Shown here: one piece after another, positions 22,735-35,024 of the stretch
How positions within the stretch are numbered: the first letter of the stretch is position 1
Layout of the letters: each line of letters opens with the position of its first letter
Translations under genes and position numbers: made by a program
Notes under the pieces: generated by a model
The model's input: only the letters and a program-made list of their open reading frames with translations
The model's database searches: none
Told to the model about the DNA's origin: nothing
Source of the DNA: Nymphaea colorata
Taxonomy: Eukaryota; Streptophyta; Magnoliopsida; Nymphaeales; Nymphaeaceae
Direction of reading: 5' to 3'
Assembly (NCBI RefSeq): GCF_008831285.2
Contig: NC_045148.1
Span: forward strand, 7,259,001 to 7,323,000
DNA length: 64,000 nt

Positions 22735-23560
22735 TGGTATCAGAGGGCCCATGTTCTTTGTTAAATCGTTGAATTTTTTGGTGATTTTGTGCGTCATCTC
22801 GTTCGGTTCTTCCCTGTTCTTGGCTGCGAGTTTAAAAAAAAAAAAATTCATGGGCGAGCAACGGAAGTCGTCGGGCTTCCGCTGCAGTCGCCTGAGGCAC
22901 AAGGAAGTATGGCGAAGGGACAGCCAGTTTTCGGTAGGCAACCGTCGTCAGAAGGCGACACCCGTCTGCCGGCCGTCCTGGCACGACCCGCTGGTGGCCC
23001 GTCGGTGGTTCCCCTGCGTCTGTCGCAGCCACCCAAGAGGAAGAAAAGGGAAAAGGGGCACAGGGAGGAGTAGGCAGTGAAGAGCGACAGTTGGGAGGTG
23101 TGACGGCTGGCGAAGGGCGACTGCCGGCGACATTGCTGTCGCCGAACGGGCCCGTCGAACCAGCCGGCACCCACCCAATGTCGCCGGTGGCCTTCGCTGC
23201 CGTCGACTGCCGTTTTTTAACCGTTCTCAAAACAGAGAAAAGGGGGGGGGGGAATGGAAGGGGAAACCGGCCAGAATAGGCCGGTTTCCGGCGTGCGTCG
23301 GCCCGCCATCGCGGCGGCCGACGTCCAGTGACTCTGGCGGCACCCGCCGGCGGCCACCCACGGTGTTGGGTGGCCTACTGGTGGAGCTTCACCGCCCGCC
23401 TGCTGTTCGGCAGGCGAGCGGTGGAGGCGAAGCCCGCGACACTGGGGTGGTTGATTTGGGTCGAACCGGGTCGGGTCTTGACAGACCCGATCCGGATCCA
23501 TCAGATTTTAAAAAAAAAATTCTTTCACCCGCCCGCGCCTCCACTTTTGATTTTTCGGAT
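22735..23560 (+). mobile_element. GC-rich leader or internal fragment of the retroelement
   Basis: Behind the primer site the composition jumps to strongly GC-rich, unlike the rest of the window. Open frames occur on both strands because AT-rich stops are scarce. None contains gag, zinc knuckle or other retroelement motifs, so I call no gene. It may be an untranslated leader or a captured host sequence in a non-autonomous element. Confidence 0.6.
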
Positions 23561-23970
23561 CGGGTCGGGTCCGACAGGGTCCATATGGTTTGCATTTATA
23601 CTAGAACCGGTTCATTAAGTTCAGAACCGATTCGGTCCGATTCAGACCCTTTGGGAATCAGTTTGGACATTTTGAAATCGATTCAGATCTTTTCTGAACT
23701 GGTTCAGTTGATTTTCTGACCGGTTCGGACCCTTTTGAAACCGGTTCAGATTTTTGGGGACCAATTCGGACGATTTTGGAACCGATTCGGGCCATTTTCA
23801 GACCGGTTCAGTTAGTTTTTAGATCGACTCAGGGCTTTTCAGACCGGTTCATTCAGTTTTAGAACCGATTTTAGCCATTTTTTTAGCCGGTTCAGTGGGT
23901 TTTGGAACCGATACGATCTAATTTTGAACTGTTCATCCAATTTTTAGACCGGTTCAGCCCGATTTAGAGC
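23560..23970. repeat. degenerate 18-22 bp repeat built on AACCGGTTC
   Basis: About 18 degenerate copies of gaaccggttcag or gaccgattcgg separated by T-rich spacers (tttt, ttttag). The core aaccggtt is palindromic. The array ends where homology to the D intron begins (about 23970). It is probably part of the retroelement fragment. Confidence 0.8.
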
Positions 23971-24219
23971 ATTATGGTTCACATTTAACAATCATCATAT
24001 TAACTTACTTAAGTAAACCAAAGAAAATTTTAAGAAAAAAGAAACAATGGAATCCTTTCCAGCCTGCATGGGCACCCAGGTGCCTGCATGTTGTCTCATA
24101 GAGGATAACCCTCCCTTTGGCAGCACGTCCTTGCAACACAGGGAGGTGAACCTTCATGTAGACGTACAACCATTGAAGGTGTTTTTTAATGTTTACTTGG
24201 AGAAAACTGTTTCAACATA

Positions 24220-24440
24220 AATTTCGGAGGCCATACACTTGTGCTTCCATGGTTCTACCTTATTTGAGTCATTCAAGGCCTGTGGACCTATAGCTGATCC
24301 TTCAACTTAGTGTTGTACTTGCCACCCTTGGTTGCCTAGAGGAGTAACCCAAGAGAGCATGTTAATAATCATAGGATTCAAACCTTGGATCTTTGAGTGT
24401 GAGCCACCTAGCTGCTTGGTTGCCTTACAACCTTTGAGCA
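24220..24440 (-). repeat. SINE-like repeat (family 2), in the remnant intron of E
   Basis: Minus strand: gcagctaggtggctcac (A-box-like), then ggtttgaatcc (B-box-like, cf. GGTTCGAATCC), then a body of about 150 bp. Equivalent copies are at 41030-41260 (G intron) and 55690-55915 (D intron), with a partial copy near 42600-42695. All lie in minus-gene introns, so they were inherited by duplication. Confidence 0.5.
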
Positions 24441-25238
24441 TCTGCCTAAATTAACTTGTTCTACCTAAGAAGAGAAAAGAAAATAAGAAGAAGAAGAAAA
24501 ACAAAGAGGGGAAACAATCATGCGGTGCATATAATAGTTGTCTATTGGCATGATCCTTTACGAATCGCTTAGAGCCCACGGTTGTGCACGCAACAAATGT
24601 ATAAGGAAAAATTTAGAAAGGGGATTAGAGTATTTTAGAATTTTTTTAGAAATAAATATATATTTTAAAGTTGCAACTTTTTAATAACCCCGACCTTTTA
24701 AAAGTTTTATTTTCAACTTTAATCAGGGTATTTTGGTCATTACACACCTCTATGCACAAGTGTGCACATTACCAGTTTGGGAAAAAAAGACAGGTTTTTG
24801 GTATAATTTTGTATGCGGCAACCTAAACTTTAGTTTTTTAAATAAGGAAAAAAAAGGAAAACATAAGCAATTTGAAAACGAAACCATGTGGTGCATAGAA
24901 GTAACTGTCGTTCGGCAAAATCTCCTTAAATCAGATTTTGTTGTTTATCTGTGGGATTATTCACGAGTTGCTGTGGTTGGTTTTCTGTTCTTTCAATGAC
25001 GTGATGGCAATCTGTTATGTTTTTCCCACATAAAAGATTGGATTTGGGACAGAGCTAATGCATCGCAAAATGCAGCAAAACCCTCAAATTGTGTCATATT
25101 AATCCAAATCTCAATACTCACTAGGCCTGAGTTAATGGCAGGGATTGGCAAGAAAAATTAAGGCAGGGATTGGCAAGAAAAATTAAGTGTTGGGCATGGA
25201 GTTAAACTCCCAAGTGTTGAAGTACTGTGAAGACTCAC

Positions 25239-26020
25239 CTTCATGAAGACTGCAACAGCCTTGGGAATCTCCTCAAACATGTCACCACCCACATGAGTGA
25301 CCCCCTGGTACTTTGGTGCAATAGCCACAACATGGGGAAGGTCCAGGTTTATCCCTTTCACCTGTGGGTACGTCTTCACTATCACTGCAATGATTTCTCC
25401 GGTGCCGCCACCTACATCGACAAGCGAGCCAAACCTACTGAACCCATGCCCATACTCTGCCATGACTGCCTTCATTATGATTTTGCTGGTACAAACCATA
25501 GCTGAATTGAATAGCTGGTTGAACTCAGGGTTTGCTACTCCATATCCCCAAAGATCTACACCAAGAACATTGTCGAAGACTACACCTCCCTCTTGCACAC
25601 ACCTGCTTAAACAATGCCATATAGACAAAGTGGAAGGATGGTTTTGCATGAGCACCATAGGAGCCAGGCTGAGCTCACCATCTCTGACCAACCATCTTGA
25701 GGCTGGCGTTAGACCAAACGCAGGCTGGGGGTCACTTCCGGCACCATTTTCATCACCAATCGGTCGATCACGCTGCCAAACACATGTTTCCTCACTAACA
25801 GCCTCATGATGCGGAAGAGCCAGCTGATATCCGGCGAGGATGCCGGCAGCTGCCGCCGCAGCTCAGCTGCAATCTGGTGTAGGGTCATGGCCCGGCCATT
25901 CCGGTGGATGATGTCTGCGATGCCGAGCTCGACTGCACATTTGAGCAACATCGAGTCGGCAAATGCAAAGAGTTGTTGGAATATCTCGACCTGACCTTGC
26001 ACCAGCCTCTCCTCTTCCAT
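25239..26020 (-). pseudogene. OMT pseudogene E, exon 1; exon 2 absent
   Basis: Starts MEEERLVQGQVEIFQQLF at 26020 and aligns with D to FMK plus a gtgagt donor at 25238. A 1-bp deletion at about 25775, after KHVFG, shifts the frame. After it the reading continues (DGELSLAPMVLMQNHPSTL, then LVDVGGGTG, then FEEIPKAVAVFMK). A 12-bp insertion adds RRQL near residue 56. Downstream, only the first 1.27 kb of the intron matches D (to about 23970). There a retroelement fragment begins and no exon 2 with HDWSDE or RTExEW is present before gene A's flank. It cannot encode the catalytic histidine half. The TATA-like box is intact at 26081-26088. Confidence 0.92.
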
Positions 26021-28026
26021 CTCCAGCTATTTCCATTTTCCCTTCCTGTCTTGGACTTGTGAGAAAAGGTTGTGGGCAACTTATAATACCACATGGCAAG
26101 AGGTTGTTCTTTCTCACTTCCTCTCTTTCCCAATGGGGCGACCAAGATCGAGTTGCGTGCTTCATCACTGAATTTGGCCGATTCAACAATTTAGCTGAAA
26201 GAAACAGTGAACTGACATAAAATATATACGATCTATGAAGAAAATGGAAAAATATATTCAAATTAACTAACAATTAAAAACGCTTGGTGCATTTGGATAC
26301 ACTTTCACAACGATGTTTGAGAGCGAACGTGGTTTTGCGGGACCACCTCAAAATTAGGTTTCTGAAAACTCGTTGTTTTCCAAAACAGTGTCTTTCATGT
26401 TTTCAATTACCTGCTGGTTTTTTTTTTTTTCAGCCAAACCGACTTTTTAGAAAAAAGACACTGTTCATCTTGTTTTGGTCGGTTGATTTCAATTTTTTCA
26501 CTAGAATACTATGGGACTCTTAATTCTTATTCACAATTGGTTATGTAATTCTCAAATTACCTATCCACAGTTGAAGTCCTCTTTTGAACATGACACGCTG
26601 CTACTATCTTTGTTTTTTAAAAGAAAATTGCTTTTATTAAATACTAAAATTAAAAAAATAACAATATTCAGAAAGTTGGTAGGCGCCATCCTCATTAAGG
26701 ATAGGCTTATCGTACTACTCAAAAAGTAAAGCAACGGTCACCTTTTAGCAAATTAAATTCATCACCACCCTTTTCTGCGAACTAATAAGGACAGATTTCA
26801 CAAGCGAACTACCAAACTTTGTTTTAAAATCAAATGTTTTCGACACAATTCACAAAACCAGACACAAGTTTGATATATTTTTGGAAACCCGACACCGCTG
26901 AGGGGTTCTAATTTCAGAAAACAGAAACAAAAAGCATTATTTAAGTAAGAAAAGAATAAACTTAATACATATTTCTCATCAAATTACTCTTAAGATCATA
27001 TCTATAAGGTTAGATTGTAAAGTAAAGTACTTTAATAATTTCTTTTAAGGGTTCTGGTTTTTACCAATTCCTATATTGTTCATCCTTGGTGGTTCATCAT
27101 CCTAGCCTCATGTGCATGTGTGGCCCATCATTCTTCAACCATGTGACTTGCATGTGGATTGGTTTGCATGTCCACTTCAACATCAATGGTTTTAGATTCG
27201 TATCATCCCGTATGCAACCAGTCAACCAAATAAATGCAAACGCATTACATCCATCCACAATACGTAGGACCGCGTTGATGTTCCATCATGCCTTTCTACA
27301 TCTCCCATTGTTTGAGTGAGCTGGATGAAAAACTCCAGGAGTTGAAGATGGTGATCAAAAAGCTTTTCCTCTACATTCATTATTTAACACATTGGAAACA
27401 GTACGTAAAGTTAATTTGGGGCAGAGGCATGAAACAGTTTTTAAAGTGTTGAACGAATCTAACTAATTTGTGAATTAGATGCAAGGGATAAAACTCACTT
27501 CAAAGTGGGGATTGATATGTTCTTTGATTGTCATATTTTTGCTTGCATGTGGATATCTTCCTTCTTCCCAAGACAAAACCACCCAATTGCCATTCACATG
27601 TATATACACATACATTCATTTGGAGCTAGGTAATGAAAACACGGTTAACCTTAAAACCTTAATTATTTTCATGGTTAATCAAAATAATCTATAAAATAAC
27701 TTTTGTTAAATTAAAAATCAAATGAATAAAAATTGCCAATTTTTTTTTTCCCTTTGAAAACGTCATGAAGAACGTACACGTCCTAATCTTGTTAACCCAA
27801 TTGTGGTTCTCTTTAGTTACTTTCTAACATTAATAAAGAAGTGTTCACATTACTACCTTGGACATTATGCATGTACTAATGTTGATGTATGTAGCTAATT
27901 ATGTACTAAAGTTGGTGGACATATTTAAGAGGACTATTCCAAACTGATTCACATGGAATTCAACCTTATTGAGGGTATTTTGTCAATAATTATAAGAAAA
28001 GGTCCTCTTCATCTCATACACAATCG

Positions 28027-28074
<48 letters not shown>

Positions 28075-28173
28075 CGATTGTGTATGAGATCAAGAGGACC
28101 TTTTCTTATAATTATTGACAAAATACCCTCAATAAGGTTGAATTCCATGTGAATCAGTTTGGAATAGTTCTTT

Positions 28174-28217
<44 letters not shown>

Positions 28218-28597
28218 TGTATATGGTGGTGGTTGTACCTCTCGTTACGTGGTACTTTGGATAACCAGGCGTGGCATATGGCTGAGGTCCATTCAGTGGC
28301 AGAGCCACATGTTGGCTGGTGTGGGTTCAGTGGCAGAGCCACATGTTGGCTGGTGTGGGGCAGTTGATCACACCACTTCACAAAATTAGTTTAATATATA
28401 TGTTAATATTTTAATATATTTGATTGTTATACATAAAAGTGTTTTGAAAATTAAAGGTAACCCACCACCTTAACTTTGTGATCCTTTGAATAAATCCCAC
28501 CATTTTGCCGCTGTGGAGGGGCACTTTTAGATTGTTGCCTATTTTTATTAGCTTATTTTACATTTTTTTTATTGTTGGGAGCACCTTAATCATTTTC
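26021..28597. promoter_or_regulatory. E/B divergent intergenic region
   Basis: The 200-300 bp nearest E match the F and G promoters (ccaagatcgag, gaatttggccgattcaac). Most of the remainder differs from the other units. It contains the inverted repeat at 27931-28170 and a direct repeat of a 35-bp word, cagtggcagagccacatg..., at about 28294 and 28329. A small ORF at 27479-27694 has a signal-peptide-like start (WGLICSLIVIFLLACGY) but no other support. Confidence 0.55.
27931..28170. repeat. 100-bp near-perfect inverted repeat around (AT)20
   Basis: Arms 27931-28030 and 28071-28170 are reverse complements with two mismatches by direct base comparison. The 40-bp centre (28031-28070) is pure AT repeat. 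A second AT run and a GA run follow the right arm (28175-28217). The whole would extrude as one long hairpin. Confidence 0.95.
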
Positions 28598-28650
28598 CTA
28601 TATCTCTGCTCCACATTTAACCCCTCCACTTCTTCCCACAAATCCAAGGG

Positions 28651-28680
<30 letters not shown>

Positions 28681-28681
<1 letters not shown>

Positions 28682-31600
28682 TGGAAGAGGAGAGGCTGGT
28701 GCAAGGCCAAGTAGAAATATTCCGACAACTCTTTGCATTCGCAGACTCGATGGCACTCAAGTGTGCAGTCGAGCTTGGGATCGCAGACATAATCCACCGG
28801 AACGGCCGCCCCATGACCTTGCACCAGATAGCAGCTGAGCTGCCGGCAACCTCACCGGACATCGGTTGCCTCCTCCGCATCATGAGGCTGCTGGTCAGGA
28901 AACATATGTTTGTGCAGCACGATCCGCCACCTGGTGATGGAATTAACCACCAGCCCGAATTCGGTCTAACGCCAGCCTCTAGGTGGTTGGTCAAGGATGG
29001 TGAGCACAGTCTGGCTCCTATGGTCCTCATGCAAAACCATCCTTCTGCTTTGGCTCCATGGCACTGCTTCAGCAAGTGCGTGCAAGAGGGAGGTGTAGCC
29101 TTCAAGAAGGCTCATGGTCTAGATATCTGGGAATATGGAGCTGTCAACCCTGAATTTAACCAGCTATTCAATTCTGCTATGGCTTGTACAAACAAAATCA
29201 TAATGAAGGCAGTCATAGCCAAGTATGAGCATGGGTTCAATAGGCTTTCCTCGCTTGTGGATGTCGGTGGCGGCACCGGAGCAGCCATTGCAGAGATAGT
29301 GAAGGCCTGCCCACACTTGAAAGGGATCAACCTGGACCTCCCCCATGTTGTTGCCACTGCACCAGAGTACCAGGGGATCACTCATGTGGGTGGCGACATG
29401 TTTGTGGAGATTCCCAAGGCGGATGCCGTCTTTATGAAGGTGAGTCTTCACATGGTTTTTTTTTCACCTATTTTATTGGGTGTGGTGAACACTTAGTTCG
29501 AACAAGTCGACTCGATAAAGCTTGGTTTAAGTTCTGAGTTTGAGTCGAGTCTTGTAACAAATGAATTGAGTTCCAGTTTTCTTAATGACTTCTGCATTTA
29601 ACCGAGTGGAGCTCCAGTTTACGGAGCTTGACTCGATAAAGCTTGACTTGACTCACTCATCTCAGCCAATGAAGACGGGATAGGCACCGAACTCTGAAGA
29701 ATAGTCTTCAACGTGCAAGCCCGCCGGGGTGGATGATGGCTCGGGATAGACTTGAAAAGGAAACCATTTTCCGGCCTTCTACCGATGCCTTATTACCTCT
29801 GCCATGTTGCAGCGGTCCAGCCAATGACCTTCCAACATCATAAAAGAAACAGCTCTCTCAACAATCAATGCATCTCCGATTCCGAAGGTCTCCGTCCATT
29901 AAAAAGTGAGTTGGGGAGAGTTGTTTGCCCTTCTTTTTTAGTCCTGTATCAAAGAGGACAGATCAGTTTGCACCTCTTGATTTAGGAAGATTTTTAAGAG
30001 ATTGCGCCTTATGGTTTGTTAATTGCCATCTTCTTTTGCATGGTTAAGTAAAACCGTGTAAGGTCTCCCATAATTTTGTTAAATACTACCTACACTGGCT
30101 GATTGTGCAATCAGCCTTGGTGGGGAAGTATTACACATCTCTTTTGGGAAAACGGTCAAACTAAGAAAAGTATATATATATATATATGTTGGTAAACCAC
30201 ACACTTAGGTTAGGGGTAAAAACCAGAACCTTTAATTTTTTTTGCTAAATTTTAAATAAAATATAACCATCCTAATATATTTGTAAAAAATATTTTGCTA
30301 TAAAACATGTTTTCAATCAAACTATTTTTATGAAAAATGTTGATTTTCAAATATATGTACATGCGTATGAATGCATTTTTTGGTCAATAATAAACCGTTC
30401 TACAACTGAACCTAGTCGGCCAATTCACCAAATTGTAGTGCATGTGCTGTTTCATCCTCCTATTTTTACAATTATTAAATGTATTGAGCATCAAATAAAG
30501 GAGACCGATGAAATTTTCTGAGTTTCCTGGATTGGATTGGAACCTAAATCGCATGGGTATGGGTTCCGATACAGAGATGTGGATACAGGCACAACAAGTT
30601 TAGATAATGTGAGTAGAGGGTACAAATGTGACTTACATTGGGACAATTATGATAGAGTTATATATAAATATATATGCGGTGTCCAATGGGACTTTTGGCC
30701 CTTTCAGTTGGATCATGATCATTTTCAAGAATCCAACAACATAATATACTTAAACTGTTCAAAACTTTAGGTTTGAAAAAGGAACATGAAAACCTACTGG
30801 ATATAATGGACTTCTTTATTACATGATCAACCTAAGCCATCACTTGTTTTGTTGTTTCTTGATGCCCATGTAAAAACTGATTTACACAATGATTTTTTTA
30901 TTTTCTTTAAACACACAGATTTGGCAATATGACCATAATCATGTGTTGGTTTGCCATGAACTGGCCGAATATCGAATCTAAGACATGCCCGCACACACAC
31001 ACACACATTATATCTAAGCAAACACACATGCACACACATATAGGGGTGAACGCCGAGCCGAGCTACTCGAGACTTGTTAAAGCTCGGCTCGTGAACGAGT
31101 TCCAGCCAAAGTCATTTGCTTAATGAGTCGAGCTCGGGTTCATGAGTCGACTCATTCAAACAATCGAGTTGAGTTCGAGTTCAACACGTAATTGCCGAGT
31201 CGAGCTTGATCCTTAATCTAGTTTGTCGAGCCTTAATCAAGTCGATATATTCAAACGAGTTTACAAGTTTGTCGAGCCTTAATTGAGTCGAGCTCGAGCT
31301 GAACACATAATGATGAATATCAATTCTATTCAAACGAGTTTGTCGAGCCTTAATCAAGTTGAGCTCGAGCTGACTGAAATCGGGTGTGACTCGGCTCGTG
31401 TTAACCCCTACACACATATATACACAAACGAGCCAAGCTTGAGTTCAGTTCATTCAGACAAAGCCACAAGTTCATTTCTAGAAACAGGTAAAGGTGATCT
31501 GTTCTACATGTTTAGCTCATCGAGAATGGTACAACCAAAGGTAAAGATCAGAATGTGATAGAAATACATTATGTAATTAAGTTATTGACCTCCTTTGGCT

Positions 31601-32059
31601 AAAAATGTGCTTATTTCAAGCAGTTGATCTAAATCGCTACGCTTTTGCTTGCAAAATTCATTCCTCATAAGGTACCATATGGGAAATTGAATTCCCATAA
31701 CCATATATTACCAGCATTACTACTCATCTTTGCCTTCTAATTTCTCTGTGATGTAGTGGATATTGCATGATTGGAGTGATGACCACTGCATAAAGATATT
31801 GAAGCAATGTAGGAAAGCAATTCCACATGACAATGGGAAGGTCGTAATAGTGGATGCTGTGCTGCAGTCCAATGTCACCGAAGATGCCTGGGAAGATACT
31901 AGAATGGCATTTGATGTAACAATGATTGCACACGCTTCGGGAGGGAAGGAGAGGACAGAAGTGGAGTGGAGGAAGCTGCTGAAGGATGGAGGGTTCAACC
32001 ATTACAACATAATCTCCCTCCCTTCTCTTCCATCTCTAATTGAAGTTTTTCCAAATTGA
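28681..32059 (+). CDS. O-methyltransferase B (class II, COMT-type), two exons
   Basis: SAM-dependent O-methyltransferase, 353 aa, expected to be a cytosolic homodimer. Exon 1 is 28681-29439 and exon 2 is 31757-32059. The donor GTGAGT is canonical and the acceptor is ...gatgtag; the intron is 2317 bp, phase 0. SAM motif LVDVGGGTG at 192-200, then [12 protein letters not shown] and the GDMF motif. Catalytic His is H257 (WILHDWSDDHC), with D286 (VIVDAVLQ) and E321 (RTEVEW). It is the best-preserved plus-strand copy. The start is the ATG after a GA-rich tract; the protein begins MEEERLVQGQ like A and C. Its TATA equivalent is degraded (ctatatct at about 28598), so promoter strength is doubtful. 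The upstream partner E is broken. The clade assignment (acetylserotonin/scoulerine OMT-like) is my inference. Confidence 0.9.
31041..31410. mobile_element. hAT-type MITE in intron B, exact 8-bp target duplication
   Basis: TAGGGGTGAAC ... GTTAACCCCTA ends, 370 bp, rich in gagctcgag and gtcgagcc words. cacacata flanks both sides (31033-31040, 31411-31418). It is not present in introns A, C or H, so it is younger than the unit duplications. Confidence 0.9.
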
Positions 32060-32444
32060 ATACTAGAAACACTAAGCATGCCATAGAACTTGTGAACAAT
32101 GTTAATGTTAGTTCTTAAGTTTGCAATTAGAAGGAGAAAAAAATCAAGCATGTGGACAAGCCAATTTCATGAGTGTCTGTCAGCATTGGATCTATTTCAT
32201 TTGTTGAATAATATGTACTACAATGAAATGTTAGAGATGTGAGGGGCATCTAAGCAGTTCGGAGTCTCACTTTTAGACTGATGGTTGGTTACAATTTAAG
32301 AATGGAATCCCAGCTATTCTATAGGATTTACAGTTCAAGAGATATCTATGGGTTTGCCTTCAGTAGTAGTTTCTATCTGTCATTTAAAACTCCCAAAATG
32401 TGCATCTCTATCAAATATGGCATGTATATATGGTAGGCATAGGG

Positions 32445-33640
32445 TCAATAGTGGTGTTGGGGAACTAGTCTTCTTTCCTTAATATCCCTTTGCAAGCCAA
32501 AAACTCGAGGAAGTGTTTTCATCTCTATTCAAAGTAGGGATGTTCATGAGCTGAGCTTGAGCCAAGCTAGTCTAGCTCTCGCTCGGCTCAGGTCTCCATA
32601 ACCACAGCTCAAACTTAGTATGAGCTCGAGTTGACTAACTACAGCTTTGCTCAGCCTAAGCTTAAGATGCTTAAGGTTCTCAGCTGAGCTCAAGCTGGAG
32701 CTTAGCTAGCCATTTACTAAAAACTGAATTTCTTTTTAAATCAATGTGTAGCACGGTGATTTGAAATTTGACCTTCCTATGAACACTTTCTCTTTGTTGA
32801 CAAAAAGGCAAATCATTTTTTACTTGTACTATTACCATGAATTTAAACGAATTCAAATGATTCTAGCTTTGCCTAGCTCAAGCTAGCTCCACTTGCTTGC
32901 TTCATCAAGTTCATTTCTCAACTCAAACTGGACTCCGAGCTCGAGTCAAGTTTAGCAAGGTGAGTTCAAGTCTAGCCCCAGTTGACTTGACTAATTGAAC
33001 ATCCCTAGTTCAAAGTTTGTGATAAGGTAAGCAAGCTGGTCTTGAGTGGGAATAGTGGTGTTCAAAGTATCATTCTGCAATATGGCCCTGAATGAAGTAC
33101 GTACACATTAATTTCAATGTGCTTCCTTGTTCATCAATTAAGTTGACACACCAAAGGCAAGGAACCTGCAGTTGAGGAATCTGAAGTTGTCAAAGTAAAA
33201 AATTAACCATAGGACCTCATAGGCACATGAGGCAAGGGATCAATATTTGGCTTCTATACTTGGTCAAGTCATAGTTGATTACCGAGAATAATGGTGCACA
33301 TTTACAGTTCAATTGTACCATGCCCTTTTCCCCCTATTGGGTAATTCCTTTTTCTGGACTTCATAGTGAGAGATTTTCCCAACTAGATAGTGAAGCCTCT
33401 AGTGGACGTTTTTTTTTTTAGTATCACCTTCTTAGTCAATATGAGTGTAGGCACCAAACAAAAACTTGTCAATGGTTGTAAGAATAGTTTGTGATAGAGA
33501 GCTTCCTTGATATAGCATAGAATTTGCTTGATGGCAGCCATATGCATGTGTGGCAAATATTATATCATAAAATCATGCCAAAAGTGAAATATGCGTACCT
33601 GGAAAAAGCTAGGCATGACAGTATGAGTAGCGGTTGAGTG
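32445..33640 (-). pseudogene. Copia RNase H remnant, 3' flank of B
   Basis: Duplicate of the relic at 17545-18645, heavily decayed. The MITE copy inside it spans 32535-33007 and carries an extra insertion of about 80 bp near 32735-32815 that is absent in A and C. Confidence 0.75.
32535..33007. mobile_element. hAT-type MITE, duplicate copy in the flank of B
   Basis: Same ends and flanks as the A copy (attcaaag left, gttcaaag right). Lengthened by a secondary insertion. Confidence 0.88.
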
Positions 33641-33649
33641 ATTCATTTC

Positions 33650-33845
33650 TTCCTTTTTTTTTAGAGTGAGTGGTTTTTTCCATCTCCCTTAAAAGAGGCC
33701 ACTATCCCCAGGGTTCAAAAAGCTCGCTTTGAGACCTATTGTGGTCTAAAGGAAGAGCGCATTGAGACTTGATAGTGACCACCCCAAGATTTGAACTCAA
33801 GTTCCTTTATGAGGTGGACCGCCTTGCTACTCGTTGTGCATTTAC
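33650..33845 (-). repeat. SINE-like element (family 1), flank of B
   Basis: Minus strand: gagtagcaaggcggtccacc (A-box-like) and gagttcaaatcttgg (B-box-like), ending at a T-run near 33655 that is an A-tail on the minus strand. This is the clearest RNA polymerase III promoter match of the three copies. Confidence 0.65.
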
Positions 33846-34585
33846 TGCCACACATTGTTAATTGCAAAAGTCAAGTTTGATCATTTAAGAGTAAGGGATT
33901 GTGGAGCCTCAACTAGATGCAATCATGTAGTTGGATCAGGTAATATGTTCCCAGCATTCCTAGATGGGTTGATAGAAGTGGCAATGAGGGCTAAAAATAC
34001 TTTGGCATCCAACAGATCAGCTTTGCAAAGTAACTGAATTCATGTATCTTTGTTGTGAAAGAAAAAAACCTAAGGAAATGGAACAATGCCTTAACATACG
34101 AGGCCTACATCAGTGGTGATGAACTCTTGATTGAGTTTGTGTTCAATAGATTCATCATACAATATGAATTTGTTTAATTTGTTCGAGAACCATGGATTGT
34201 GGATCAGGTTTAGATCAGATTCATGCATAGACACAAATGTGCGAGACCAAAAGTACCATCATACATTTGCAATTGACAAGAGATTTTAAGGTTTGTTGCA
34301 AATAGTCTAGGGAATTAAGTGACTTTAAGATTTGTGCACAATTATATAAATGCTTAAGTAGTATGCACAGGTCAATCCACTAAGGAATAAGAATTGTTCC
34401 TAAGGGGGTGGGCATAATGGCTTGGGATGAGGGCTGGTAGACAGTCAGTGTCCATTTCGATTGTCAAGTGAGTTAACCTCTTTTGCTGCAAAAGGGGGTT
34501 CATTAATGTGCAAGTTAAAATGCAATGGGAATGACACCCCAAGACACTAAAAGCAGACCTTGTATCCTAAGGTATAGTTTCACAG

Positions 34586-34700
34586 ATTGTGAATGTCTCA
34601 TGAATATGCCTCAAAGATTGGATTTGGTTCATGGAACAAAGTTTCATGTCTAATGAAACTATCCTAATCTTTGGTATATATTCATGGGACACTCACAAAG
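34586..34700. repeat. foldback hairpin element, flank of B
   Basis: gtgaatgtctcatgaatatg pairs with the complement of catatattcatgggacactcac-type sequence. The pairing continues through caaagattgg / ctaatctttgg, giving arms of about 55 bp with scattered mismatches. It is the counterpart of 19901-20050 and 51341-51492. Confidence 0.72.
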
Positions 34701-35024
34701 TGTCTTTGTTGCCAAACTACATCTAAGGAAACAAGGGATTGGTTGGGATTTTCGGCTCTCTACCAAGAAGTGGGACTTCCGCACTCTTCCAAAAGAAACA
34801 AGAATTAGCACTGCAGATTTTCACTTGAATTTAATTTTATTAAGTGAAAAAAAAAGGATAGTCAACAAAGATATAGTTCAATTTTACTCAATAAGCATGC
34901 AGTGCTCTTTCTTGATATTTTGTTATCCTTCCACATGAATGTTGATTTCACATGTTAGTATGTCTACTTGTTGCAAGCTCAAGTTCAGTTCTAGTCAGTT
35001 TTTGATGCTTAGGCATCATTTTTT

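Noticed and set aside
22751..23719. Several overlapping ORFs of 90-130 aa on both strands
   Set aside because: They reflect high GC content with few stops; no domain, start context or splice support.
27479..27694. Small secreted peptide gene
   Set aside because: The first 20 residues look like a signal peptide, but nothing downstream is conserved or cysteine-rich and there is no paralogous copy in the other units.
33740..33840. Functional tRNA gene
   Set aside because: A-box and B-box words are present, but no cloverleaf can be drawn and the segment continues into a repeat body, so SINE-like is the better call.
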